Of a stretch of 64,000 nucleotides of DNA, positions 26,666-37,752 are shown in pieces; position 1 is the first letter of the stretch; each line of letters starts with the position of its first letter. The notes under the pieces are model-generated. The model saw only the letters and a list, made by a program, of their open reading frames with translations. It was not told the DNA's origin and searched no databases. The stretch covers positions 31,601,253-31,665,252 of the forward strand of contig CM075939.1 in assembly GCA_038030265.1 (NCBI GenBank), read 5' to 3'. This stretch comes from Corythucha ciliata. Its lineage: Eukaryota > Arthropoda > Insecta > Hemiptera > Tingidae. The position numbers and the translations under genes were made by a program.

Positions 26666-27397
26666 GTTGTATTAATAATATAGTTTACATTTGCCCATAA
26701 TTGGCCGTTATTTTTTTTTCAAGCATTAATTTAAAGCATTATTGTAAGATGGGCGATAGAGTTTTATTGTTGAGTATAACAGGTTATTACCTCTGATTAG
26801 TGATGGGTCAAGGGAAAAAACCCAATGGGAATATTCCCGGTTTTTGGGAAAAACCCGGGTTTTTTCCCAAGAAAGTATTTTCCCACCCGAATTGGGTTTT
26901 TATTCGTTCAATGTACATAGAACTTATCACAGCAGAAATTAGATAATTCAGCCTCGAAGCGTGAGTTTTTTTCCTCGCGCAGCCTCTTGTAACCTTTCCC
27001 TCAACTCTGAGAAGTCTCTATCTGCTCCATTACAACAAGGACGAAAATTAAACAATTTTTGCCTTTTACGAGCTTAAATAACCGTGAAAAAATCAAAATT
27101 TAGGAGGAGACTAAAAAAACAGCGGAACGAGGAACGAACGATTTTTCAAATAGTTTGTAACTGAAAACGGAGTGACGAAGAGCGACGACTGGCGTCTAGA
27201 GATCTGATCAAGAGTCAAGTGATGAAGGGACAGTACAACGAAAATTGTTGTGATCTTCACGTTGTTTTTCAGTTCGGTTCAAATAAAAAAAATCGCTGTT
27301 TAAAAAAAAAAAGTTTGTTCAGTTCATTTTATGGCTGATGATTGAAAAGTTGGTCCTATTGATAGCACAAGTGAGCCTTTTCAACCCTACGTTGAAT

Positions 27398-27607
27398 TAA
27401 CGTTCTCTAAGCGTTCATTTTAACGTTACGAAAACGTTAAATGTGTGTGGATCTAACGTTCTTCTATTCTGTTCGATGAACGTTCCCAGGATGTTACGGG
27501 CAAACGGATTATGGTTATGTCGGTGCGACATTTCAACGTTCGAATACCGTTCTTTAGTTGCCATTCCTAACGTTCCACGGTTTTCGTCATAACGTTTGAC
27601 AAACGTT
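27398..27607. repeat. Cluster of nine AACGTT palindromes inside the hAT element
   Basis: AACGTT occurs nine times in about 210 bp, often followed by C (AACGTTC). Random expectation for a given hexamer is far below one in this length. The spacing is irregular, so this is not a simple tandem repeat. Confidence 0.7.
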
Positions 27608-27647
27608 CTTGGAACGGTCTATTGCGGATGATTTGTCTTCCATTGCG

Positions 27648-28028
27648 GTTAGAATTTTACCAGCTGCAACAGAAAGATCCTTTAGCACGTTTTCTTGAAT
27701 GAACATCATTAAAAGAAACCGTTTAACGACTGATCAAGCCGAAAAACGGACCTATCTGTCCCACAATTGGAAAATTCAAAATCGTCGAAGTAGTAATACA
27801 GAAAGCCGTGACTCCTCAAACCTTCTTGGACGCTGGGATACCGAAAGCAGGTTCGGCAGGCAAATTCACACTTCATTTTTCAAAGGACCAACGAAACTGA
27901 TGCAACGGCATCTGAATCATCATCATCGTAATCAAACGAGGAAACCTCTGGCGATGAATTCCTATAGAAAAATTAAAGGACATTTGGTGGCAAGGCTCGG
28001 CTTCAGCTTTGTCTTCCGTAACAGTTAG
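27648..28028 (+). pseudogene. hAT transposase C-terminal dimerisation domain relic
   Basis: The frame reads VRILPAATERSFSTFS, a TGA stop where the family normally has Trp, then IIKRNRLTTDQAEKRTYLS and HNWKI. This matches the hATC dimerisation motif (PATSAASERSFS-W-RNRL-L-NWK). Downstream, to the stop at 28026, the frame is open but diverged (basic, His-rich). No DDE or RNase-H-like part is recognisable upstream, where the sequence is instead packed with AACGTT motifs. Confidence 0.7.
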
Positions 28029-28603
28029 AATTTTAACCATTTTTGTGCAAACAGTGAGTTCGTATGATTCTATGGGTGCAATAAATACCCATGGTTGTTT
28101 GTTTATTATTCATTTGCTGAGTCTGTTGCAACATTGCGTAAAAAACGGATAAAAACCTCGTATTTCCCAAATTGGGTTTTTTCCTAGGGAAAAAACCCAA
28201 AATTTTATTTTCCCGGTGTAAACCCATCACTACTTCTGATCGAATAAAATAAACGTATCCAAGGGGACTTGCATGAATGCCCGATTTGGGAGAAAAACTT
28301 ACCGGAAAATCGGCACACGGACAGAACAATATCAACAGTAGTTGCAGCCCGATTGGTGCATTTGGTGACTTTAAAGTTCTTCGAGAGGGGATGCGAGGAG
28401 AAATGTCGTCAATAGTCACTTGTGAAGCATTTGAGAGAACTCGCATTTTTTTTGTATACAAATAAAAAGAAAAATTGTCCTATGATAATGCGTCTTACCC
28501 CCCTCTTTCAGCCGCTCCGACCGTTTTTACCTGGCTTTTTTTGAGCAGATTGGCTTTCCATGACAGATAGGTTTTGGTTGAACTGTATGAAATAGGAGGC
28601 TAA

Positions 28604-28760
28604 AGGCCGGTTCACAATTGACGGTACGGGAACGCGAACGCGAATGAAATTCTTCTGTCCGATTGGCTGACGGGAACGAAACGCCAACGCGACGCAAGTT
28701 GGTTTATCTTTGGCGACCGCGTTCCCGGGGAGCTTTGTGGGAAATTTTTCTAAACTCGCG
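28604..28760. repeat. Dispersed GGGAACGCGAACG repeat, copy 1
   Basis: About 155 bp contain ACGGGAACGCGAACGCGAA, TCCGATTGGCTG, GAACGAAACGC and CGTTCCCGGGGAGC. A second copy in the same orientation is at 32443-32605, so the pair brackets the 3.54 kb element. Confidence 0.6.
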
Positions 28761-29739
28761 TGAAGGAGACACTGTTGCCAACGGAAGCCCAGATAAAACA
28801 CAGAAAATGAAAGATTCGTTGTAAAAAGCATTGGTATACCTATGTATATATGTCGCATCTACTTGGCAAAATTGTCCACTTCATGAAATGGATGCCCATT
28901 TCACGAAGTGGCTCCACTTGCCGTAATTTCCATTGTGCGTGCCGTAATGTCCATTTCTTGGAAAGAAAATCGCGTTTGTCCAGTTGCTGAAATTAAGCTT
29001 CCTTACTGCAAGTGGATGCACAACGTCATTTTTTAGCGGGTTTTTGAGGGCTCAATAAAATAGAGGTGTGACGTGACAGCTTTTGTCGGTCACAGTGACA
29101 ACTAGCTCCGGTGATTGTGCAGTCACTGTGACAAAAACCAGTGATTTTGTCACTTAAGTGACTACTGAGGGCCTGTTCTATAACTTTTTAATGTCACTAT
29201 CACTGTTTAATCAGGTTTATCAACGAAATTGTGTAGCTCACGTAGCTCACGTGTTTTTGCATCGGTTATAAAAAAATATATAATTCTTTTTCTAACTTTA
29301 TCCGTGGAAAACTCCTATGAACGGCGAACCCGCAGCCTCAAATGCAAACATGAAGGTGAGTCATGGATCAAAAACTGTAACGCACGAATTTACCTAGGAA
29401 CATAGGCATAGCCAGGTAGGGCTAGGCAGCTGCCCTCCCGTAGACTCATAAATGCAGATTCAGTTGGGCAGTTGCCCACCCCTAGATGCATTCTGAAAGT
29501 ACAAATCTTTCAGGATAATCACATTTTGTTTCGTCGGCGCTCACTAAAAAAATAACTCCACGGATTTCACTAATAAAAAAAATAAATGTCAACGGGTTTT
29601 GTCGCTCACAAAACGGATATCGCAAGGGTGACATAGTTCAAAGACCAAATGCGCCGTTTTTGCGTCCTAGAATACCATTTAACGCAGACAGATGCGGATT
29701 CAGTATTTACTCAAGAGAAGTGCTAGAGAAATGGTGTGG

Positions 29740-30545
29740 TTCGCTCTATTAAAACTGGCTTGACAGCATTTTCACTGCCTAAAAATAGTTAAAACTAGTA
29801 ATTTGCACTACAAAAACGGCTAAAGTAACGAAACTAACGCCCACAAATTCAAAACTGTCGATTCGCGTTTTGAAAATTGCTAAAACTAGACTTCACGCGC
29901 CCTAAAAATTTATGGCGACTGGTGAACTTCTGAAAATGCCTAAAAAGATTATGATTACCCCCCGAAAGTAGCTAAATCGACCATTCGTGTGCTAAAATTG
30001 ATCAGTCTGGCCATTCTTTAGCCAAATATGACCATAATGCGCGCTATTGGCTTGACGGACTAATCAAGCCCTGAAATCGGCCAAAATGACTTCACGTGCC
30101 CTGGAAATGCCTAAAAAGATGATTCCTTCCCTGAAAATGGCAAAATCGACAATTTGCGCACCAGGAATGGTCAAACTTCATGGCCTTGGCTTGATGGACT
30201 AGGTATTTGAGCCCTGAAAATGGCAAAACTGACGATTCGTGTCTTTAAAATGGCTAAAATTACTAAATTTGAACCCTAGAGATTGCCGAATTTACTTTAC
30301 GAGCTCTAGAAATGGATTACCTGACGAATCGGCTCAAAAAATGTCTGAACAAGTGACTCCTGCCCTGAAAATGGCCAAATAGACCATTCGGAGCGCCGAA
30401 AATGGCCAACCTGGCTGTTCTCGCCTTGACTTGGGACGTACTATTCGCTCCTATATAACTGGAAAGACTGACTTTATGCGCCCTAAAAGTGGCAATGGCT
30501 ATTCAAGCCTTGAAATCGTTAAAATTGACTCTATGTGCTCTGAAA
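29740..30545. repeat. Degenerate ~30-bp minisatellite, left block
   Basis: About 25 diverged units resemble GCCCTGAAAATGGC followed by TAAAATTGACGATTCG. Unit length varies from about 27 to 35 bp. Confidence 0.65.
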
Positions 30546-30559
30546 AGCTGTGCCCAACA

Positions 30560-31640
30560 AAGTGAAATGTCAATTTTGAAGTAAAATATTCAGTTTTGAG
30601 GTAAAGTGATATTTTTTGGGTGTAACCGCAAGTTTCAGGGCAAAATCGTCAGTTTAGGAACATTTTTGGGATGAAATCTTAAGTTTTGGTATTAAAACAG
30701 TCAGTTTTGGGGATAAATGACCAGTTTTGTATTAACGTCATCAGTTATGAGGCAACACGTCAGCTTTGGCGTGAAATCGTCTGTATTAGTATAAAATCGT
30801 CACATTTGCTATGAATTTGTCATTTTTTATTTACTTATTTATTTATTTTTTTTTTTTTTGTGAAATCACCTGTTTTCAAGGCAGAATGGCCTAAAATCAC
30901 CCGTTTTGGGGAAAACTTAAGTTAAAGTGTGACATTGTCAGTTTTGGAGTAAATTATCTAATTTTGAGGGGAAATTGTGTTTTGGGGAAAATGGAACAGT
31001 AAAGTTTAGTTTTAGGTTAGAATCGCCAGTTTGTGGTAGCATCTTAATTTGGAGGGAGGGAGGCACGTCAGCTTTGGCCAGGAATTGTACGTTTTAGTTT
31101 TTTTGAACTAAAATCGCCAATTGAAGGAGAAAATCATCAGTTTTTAGTACTGAGTGGTCTGTTAATTGTAATTAAGATCATTCGTTTTTGATCCGTTTTG
31201 GGTTAAACCCGCCATTTTTAGGCCGAATTGACCAGTTTAGGGGGGGGGGGGTAAAGACTTGGCTTTTAAAAGTCGTGCTGTGAAATTTTTAGTTTAGGCG
31301 TAAACACTTCGTCTTTGGCGTAGAAACGTCAGTTTTGAAGTAAAATATTCAGTTATACTAGAGTGAAATATTCAGTTTTTTTGTTAAAAAAAACGTCAGT
31401 TTTGAGTTAAACCCCGTTATTGTTTGGTTAAAAAATGTTGAATTTATACGTCTCTCAGAAAAGACGTTGATGAAAAGTCGGTCACCCTGTATATTTGAAT
31501 GCCAGTATCGATTTCCGGGGAAATCGAATTGTCTGTTAACAGAAAAAGTCTGAATAGAATTGTCAGTTTTTGGATAGAAAATCAGGAATAGAAGGCTAAA
31601 ACAGATAATTTCCGAACGAAGATGTTAGTTTTTGATGGAT
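30560..31640. repeat. Degenerate ~20-30-bp minisatellite, right block (inverted sense)
   Basis: Many diverged units resemble AATCGTCAGTTTTGGGGTAA. The complement of the left-block unit contains AATCGTCAATTTTAGCCA, so the two blocks are opposite strands of related repeats. The switch in orientation falls near 30550, close to the element midpoint (30640). Confidence 0.6.
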
Positions 31641-32442
31641 TACGACCCTTTTTAGTGAAAACTCAGTTTTCGGGGAAGAATTTGACGATTCATTGCGCTA
31701 CCAGTTCTTTTGTTGAGGTCTCTAGTTTCCATAACGTCCGACATATTCTGGCCACCACTTGGTCAAGGGCTGACTACGCCCCTGCCTAGAAAGGTGTTTT
31801 TAAAGTAAAATTATGCAAGATCCCTGTAGCACAGGTCTTGGAAAACGAAGTGAATAAAAATATACTAACACTAAAGGTTCAATATTAACGATATAAAAGT
31901 CAACAGACTTGGGGAGAATGCTACTGAGTTCATTGGGCGATAGAGGAACTGGTAAAGTGTTATGTGGTAACCTGCGAGCATGGCTAGGTGAAGGCTCCAA
32001 TCTTAATTCAAGAGACTCTAGCGCAGTGAAGCGATAGAAGTGACGAATGAAGAGGCGATTATAAGTGAAGAGGAATCTCACCGTTACAGGGTCGGAACGG
32101 TGATTTCAATGTGGTCGTCACCGGAGCCAATAGTGACGGAGTAGTCACAGTGACAAAATCACCGACAGTGAAATCACACCTCACCTCTACAATAAAATAA
32201 CCTTTTTAAATAAAACGAAACTTGTTTCAGCTCAGAGATTCCTCACTCATCCATTTTACGAAAAGGATAATGTTGTGCATCCACTTGCAGAAAGGAAGCT
32301 TGATTTCAGCAACTGGACAAACACAATTTCCTTTTCAAGAAATGGACATATTTTTGTCCAGATGTCGTAATTTTTTCAAGTTGGACATCCATTTCGTGAA
32401 GTGGACAATTACATAAATGTGACGTATACATCATCACATTAA

Positions 32443-32605
32443 AGGCTGTTGCACAACTGCCGTCGAACCGGGACGGGAACGCGAACGCGAAGGAAAATCT
32501 GCTCTCCGATTGGCTGGTGTTTTCGGTGGGAATGAAACGCGAACACGAAGGGAAGGTTGGCTCAATTTTGTCTTTCACGATTCGGTTCCCGGAGCAAAAT
32601 GTCTG
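32443..32605. repeat. Dispersed GGGAACGCGAACG repeat, copy 2
   Basis: Same block order as 28604-28760: GACGGGAACGCGAACGCGAA, CTCCGATTGGCTG, AATGAAACGCGAACACG and TTCCCGGAGC. A GC-rich segment at 33205-33265 (TCCGTTCCGTTCCCGACAATTG) resembles the inverted end of the same family. Confidence 0.6.
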
Positions 32606-33265
32606 CCATCAGGGACGGGCACCCTTTGTTTGTCATCCGAATGTGATTGGGGGATTCTTGGATGACACATATGATTTGAAAGATCGCCGGGGGCGGGATT
32701 TCCATAACAGCGTTGCCATTTTAAAACCATGCCCGTCCCCGATAGAATAATAACTAATGAAGGGAAACTTCACTTAATTTTTAAAGCCAAGGGAAGGTAG
32801 CTTCTCGGAGGGAAACGTGGAGGAAGAAATTACATGGATATGCCCAAAACTTCTTTGAAGTGAGTCAAAAATTTCCCCGGCTGGACGGGGCCTATTTATA
32901 CTCCACCTCAATGCTACCGGTGACATTAACAACTGAAAAGCCGGCAAAGTATAAACAAAAGACAGGAGGGACTATGAAACGCAATTTTCAGCTGTTCATA
33001 TCGCACGCATGTGCGATATTTCTTTGTATCCTAACCGGTTTACAATAATGACCCCTTTCGAGGGAGGTTTCTGGTGCGGTTTTTCTTACTTTCCGTTCAA
33101 GTCGCACGAAAATTGAATTTTGCCTCACCCGAATATTTATTTCAGCTAATTTTTCGTTACGAAAAGCGGAATATTTTCGCGTTCGCGTCAATTGTGAATC
33201 AATCGACTCTCCTTTCCCGGTCCCGAAGCGGAAAACTTTCCGTTCCGTTCCCGACAATTGTGAGC

Positions 33266-36200
33266 AGATGGAGGTGGTAATTTGATTGGTGCTTTTATTA
33301 TACTGGGGCGAATTTCACCATTTTCTTCTTAATAACCGAGGTAACTATTTGATTTTTTTTTACTCTATAAGAGCATTTACCCAAGTTTATATAAAACCTT
33401 ATTTTATTTAAAATGAAACGCGAAGAACATGATCAAGACGTTTGAGCGCATCGTCGAGGGTGGAGCTGAAGGTGGGGCTTCATCCGGAATGAGTGAAAAG
33501 CTTCTGTGCCCTGTGGTGGCTCACCCTTATTGGGAGGAGTACTTTCCATGACGTCTCCGAGTCGTTTTAACGAGATTGCCTGCATTTCCTTGATCAATCT
33601 AACTTATGTGTTTGTGTCCGGGGTAAAAAAAAAGTTGTTTCGCTTTTATGGTGACTATAGCACCAACGCAAGGGAAACCGCAATTTCTTCCAAGCAGACT
33701 TGACTTGAACTTGAGGGGAAACGAATCTCGTGTATCTCTCATTGCTTTTTGTCGCCTCTTCAAAAGCGCTGAGAAACAGGAAAGCTGGCGACGAACGTGC
33801 AAAAAACTGCGCCTTGAATGATTGTTGAAATCGTCCCATGTCAGATCCTCGTAAAATCCATAGCCAAGGCGTAGATTAATCTTCAGTCCTCCCGCGCAGT
33901 TAAGAGGCATTCGTGTATGCTTTAAGCCAAGGCTTTGGGCCATTTGAGTGTAGATGTCGGCATTGTGGGCAAGGGACTGACCTCATTAACATTAATGCGG
34001 CTAATTAACAACCTGTTTTGTTCAATAAGGAGGCGTATTGCTGTTCCCACCTGATATCGCGGGCGACTCGTCGCTGGTTGTGTTCTTGGAATATTCGTGG
34101 TCGGTCATAGGCCGTATAAAGAAACAAACAGCACGTAGTCCTCTTTTACCTTTCGACCGCTTCTACCTTACTAAGTTCTTGCGTACTGTTTCAACTAGTT
34201 CACTCTCTCATTTCTAGAGAGCCTGTTCGCTCCTACAAAGATCAGTTTGTCTATTAGCTCCTTCTCTTGCTGTGATGCCTTCGAATGCCACAGCAAGAGG
34301 CCGGTCTCTCCCCCGGTCACTGTCCGTTAGCCACGACTGGTGGCCAGATTAGCTCCCTCTCTGGTAGTGGCGCTATCTCAGTCTCCATCAATCAACCACA
34401 AGTGAAAAGGGGGTCGCACCCCAGAAGACTCAAGGATGCGTTGGTCTGAAATGACGTTACTGCCGAACTGCCATCCCAAAATTGAATGCATAGTTGAACT
34501 ACGCTAGGACTCCCTCTCATAACTCGCACTCTTTGCTTTCTTTATTTCATCTTGCTCCGCAACATATACTTAACCCACACATAAGTTTTCAACCATGTCT
34601 ATCCGTACGCAAACAGTCAAAGTGATTTCTATATTGATACCTGACATTTATTTCGGGTGGGAAACGTCAGAACAGGCACACCTCAATGGCGGTGCACTTA
34701 ACTTTGCGTGCAATCGAAAAAGGTAACTCGCACTACCCGCTCTTTCTTCCCAATTGTGCTCACTGATTATCACCGGAAGATCTCGCAATTATTGCTAGGG
34801 AAAAGTTAGCGTCTAACAAACTGATTTATTTAGCTCGCTTATCATCAGAAAGGTATAGGATTATGTATATCCGACCTCAAACCTGGGAACCGCGCTTTCC
34901 CCAATTATTAGTAATTTTAATCCGTATCTCAAGACCCTCGAACCCACCCTAACTGTCGCAGACAATTAAAGGCGGTTCCCAGGATTTACCTATATGGCTT
35001 GATAGAACCAAAGGAGGATGAGCCATAGCTGGGAGAGTGTTGATGGGAGAGTGTGAGTGCTTCGTAGTAATGAAATCTCTAATCCACCAGAGGCCCTCTG
35101 CCGCCTATAGAGCTTTCCGCTGGAAGCCAACAAAGCACCAAGCAGTGTAATTAAATATTAATGGGGATTTCTCGGGATTTCTTATTGCAGTGAGCTATTA
35201 AAATATTGTTATGGTTCTTGAAACAATGGGATGACTTTAAGGGTAAGTTCTGATTTATTCATTAATAATCATCATAAGCTTTGTTGTGCTATTAAAACTA
35301 TTTAGGATCTAGATTAGATTTACCTTGGTTTGGTTTTATTTCATTTTTTACCAAGCTCATGCTCTAATGCTTTGAAGTTTTGATAACCCAGTCCCACTTG
35401 AAAACAAAAAAATCCTCTTTGCCTCCATAGCTCCGGTTAAATTCTATGTCATATTATATTGTTTTTGATACCTCTCTAATTTCAATGGATCCAATTAAAC
35501 GGCTCTCCTTTCCTCTTTTCCTAACAAGTAAAGAATGAAAGTCATTGGCCTGAGGGCTATCTCTGCTCCCTGCATTACTGTTTGAGCTTTTATTTCAAAG
35601 CCTCCCTCAGAAAGCTCGAGGGCTAACTAGGAACCAACTAGGAACTGCGATGATTTAATGTAAAGACCCTGCCTCTTCTATTCAGTTCTGGTTTAGCTAC
35701 AAAATATTTTCGTGGAGGTTCTCTTGTATTTTGTCAATCCAAGTCACTCGTATAAGTATGACTCATAAACTCACACTTCAAAAGGATGCGTACCGCACTT
35801 TTTTCAACCCAAGATGCTATAAGTCAATCGATAATCTTACCCCCTTGCTCTCCTCGTTCTTTGTTAGCACGTTTGAATTTAATGAACATCAGTTATGGGT
35901 TAAATTATTGCTTCTCTCAATAATTTAACTTGCGAGTTATTATCAGACTTTATTTCCTACTGGGAAACAAGAAGCTCCCTCTTCTCACGAACCCTCTCCA
36001 CCTGGTTCGTTCTAGAGGTACATAATTTAGAGAACTTTCGGCCCGCGTTATATTAACGAGCCGGAATTGTTAAGATAGCCCTGAAGTTCGGCAAGTTAAA
36101 GTCTACAGGCCTTGGTTCATTGATCTTCAATATACAATGAGCAATCAACTTCACACGAACGCTATCAAAGATAACGGGCATGGCGGCAGCATCAGTCGAA

Positions 36201-36697
36201 ACGTGAGAAGTATATCGACTATCGAAAGGATGAAAATTGCGCCGAATCAACAAATCGTCACGAAAGTGGGTATACGATGCGCTTTCCTGTGCACAGATGA
36301 GCGAGCCGAGCCAAATTGTGGGATTGACCACGATTTCGACAAACGAAACTCCATTGAAGTTACGGTGAGGAGAAAAAAATGTCATCGAGGATCCGATACA
36401 GACCCACCTCGTCAGATAAATACAAAATTTTTTAGTGGCTCTCAAACCTCAAAGGAAATAAATACTACGAGCGTATAAAATATGCTTTTGCACGAGGTGT
36501 ATGCGCTATTTTTCGCCGACTAAGGAATAATGCATGACGAACCTGCTCCTAGTGTAACCTCCATCCAGATCCGAAATGTTAATTGCACTAGTGCATTAGA
36601 TTTTATGCATTAGTGCATTAGATTTTATGTACTAGTGCATAATCCTAAACTTACTGCTCTACAAGGACGCGTATAAGGCGGTACTAAATATGCTAAC
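33266..36697. other. No gene recognised
   Basis: A minus frame of 114 codons at 33599-33943 starts at a true ATG (MAQSLGLKHTRMPLNC) but shows no known domain. Overlapping frames of 130 (minus) and 113 (plus) codons at 36053-36478 are also unassigned. No splice structure was apparent. Confidence 0.45.
36588..36642. repeat. Short tandem repeat (GTGCATTAGATTTTATG)
   Basis: About two and a half copies of a ~24-bp unit with alternating TGCACTAGTGCA-like palindromes. Confidence 0.5.
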
Positions 36698-36861
36698 CGC
36701 GCGAAATAGTATATTACGATACAAGGTCGTAAGTTTGGTCAGTCGGTCTCGAACAGCGGGAAGGCTCGGATATCTGTGTGAAAAGCAAAGTCGTGAGTGA
36801 GTGAGTGAGTAACCCGTGATCAGGGTGTGCCAGAGCAAAGCAGTGAGCCAGTGTGAGATTC

Positions 36862-37485
36862 CTACCCGCAGAGTGCGTTCGAGTAATAGTCAAGTCGTTC
36901 TTGCCGCAACAAGAACCGTCGTGTCCTGGTCGTCTTATTCAGTGAACTTCCTCGTTGAGAAAGCTGTCTCACTTTCTCAACCGTCGTCCTTGTCGTCTTC
37001 TTCAGAGAACTTCCTCGTTGAGAAAGCTGTCCCACTTTCTCAACCGTCGTCCTTGTCGTCTTCTTCAGAGAACTTCCTCGCTGAGAAAACTGTCTCACCT
37101 TCTCAACCGTCGTCCTTGTCGTCTTCTTCAGAGAACTTCCTCGGTGAGAAAGCTGTCTCACTTTCTCAACCGTCGTCCTTGTCGTCTTCTTCAGAGAACT
37201 TCCTCGTTGAGAAAGCTGTCTCACCTTCTCAACCGTCGTCCTTGTCGTCTTCCTCAGTGAACTTCCTCGTTGAGAAAGCTGTCTCACTTTCTCAACCGTC
37301 GTCCTTGTCGTCTTCTTCAGAGAACTTCCTCGTTGAGAACGCTGTCTCACTTTCTCAACCGACGTTAGTAACTCATTGTTGTCGCCAGACCCCGGCTCTA
37401 CCAACCACATACTGAAGTGATAAGCTAACCCCAAGTCTGATTGATCCACCGTACACGACGCTTTTGGGACCCTCTTGAGAACCAT
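36862..37485 (-). CDS. Hypothetical repeat protein, 207 codons
   Basis: Starts MVLKRVPKASCTVDQ and consists mainly of seven 21-residue repeats with Val-Glu-Lys-Val-Arg-Gln, Ser-Gln-Arg-Gly-Ser-Ser and Lys-Lys-Thr-Thr-Arg-Thr blocks, highly basic and Ser/Thr-rich. No signal peptide, membrane segment or known fold. The opposite strand is equally open across the repeat, and the frame lies inside a probable mobile element. It could be chance openness caused by the 63-bp period. Confidence 0.25.
   Translation of the reverse strand: MVLKRVPKASCTVDQSDLGLAYHFSMWLVEPGSGDNNELLTSVEKVRQRSQRGSSLKKTTRTTVEKVRQLSQRGSSLRKTTRTTVEKVRQLSQRGSSLKKTTRTTVEKVRQLSHRGSSLKKTTRTTVEKVRQFSQRGSSLKKTTRTTVEKVGQLSQRGSSLKKTTRTTVEKVRQLSQRGSSLNKTTRTRRFLLRQERLDYYSNALCG
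36942..37380. repeat. Seven-copy 63-bp tandem repeat open in several frames
   Basis: Units start with GTGAACTTCCTCG or GAGAACTTCCTCG at 36942 and then every 63 bp (37006, 37069, 37132, 37195, 37258, 37321). Because the period is a multiple of three, long frames exist on both strands. Plus gives a Ser-rich 21-residue repeat (ENFLVEKAVSLSQPSSLSSS) without an ATG. Minus, from the ATG at 37485, gives a basic repeat (VEKVRQLSQRGSSLKKTTRT). The minus frame (36862-37485, 207 codons) has the better start. No domain recognised; I infer neither is proven coding. Confidence 0.7.
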
Positions 37486-37752
37486 TCTTCGCTCAACTTC
37501 GAAGTCGTCACTTGTTGGAATACCAGAATCTGGTGAGCGAATTTCCTTTCTTGCACGCCGTGTCAGTGTTGGTTTCGGGTCCTTGTACCTCGGGGCTCCA
37601 CTTCTCGTGCGAGCGTGTTGCCGCGGGGTTCATCGGGGAGAAGGGGTTCCCCAATTGTAAATATTGTACAGTTCTACTTATCTCTTTCGTTCAATCTGGT
37701 AAATAAAGACAACTTCACTCCGCAATGTTTCGAACGCTATTTCTGATGAGAG

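Larger units (their letters stand above)
26130..26774. mobile_element. Foldback retroelement with 15-bp target duplication
   Basis: Inverted arms of about 240 bp (26130-26375 and 26485-26727) surround a ~110-bp centre and are followed by a unique tail up to 26774. The 15-bp direct repeat TATAACAGGTTATTA flanks the insertion at 26115-26129 and 26775-26789. Both arms carry CTGAAGA, a GC-rich hairpin and GAAACGTTG. The two short frames starting MPPSSGKSQGN on opposite strands are the same arm sequence and are not counted as genes. It is the same structural class as 42711-43022, though the arm sequence differs. Confidence 0.75.
26798..28232 (+). mobile_element. hAT-family DNA transposon, decayed, with 8-bp target duplication
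   Basis: Ends are TAGTGATGGG (26798) and its complement CCCATCACTA (28232); the sequences inside both ends are rich in GGGAAAAAACCC. The flanking octamers CCTCTGAT and CTTCTGAT (26790-26797, 28233-28240) differ at one position, as expected for an old hAT insertion. The element is 1435 bp, too short for a full transposase, and keeps only the C-terminal coding segment. Confidence 0.8.
28871..32410. mobile_element. 3.54 kb quasi-palindromic element with mirror-image minisatellites
   Basis: Ends ATTGTCCACTTCATGAAATG and the complement of ATTGTCCACTTCACGAAATG; the outer ~150 bp arms also share GGAAGCTT and the TGCATCCACTTGCAG region. An inner pair, AGAGGTGTGACGTGAC near 29064 and its counterpart near 32190, with repeated GTCACAGTGACAAAATCAC, extends the symmetry. 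Between them are two degenerate minisatellite blocks in opposite orientation. No gene was recognised; a 93-codon minus frame at 31800-32081 has no motif. Confidence 0.7.

Noticed and set aside
28033..28461. 142-codon minus-strand frame
   Set aside because: It crosses the right end of the hAT element and its target duplication, has no motif, and therefore joins unrelated sequences.
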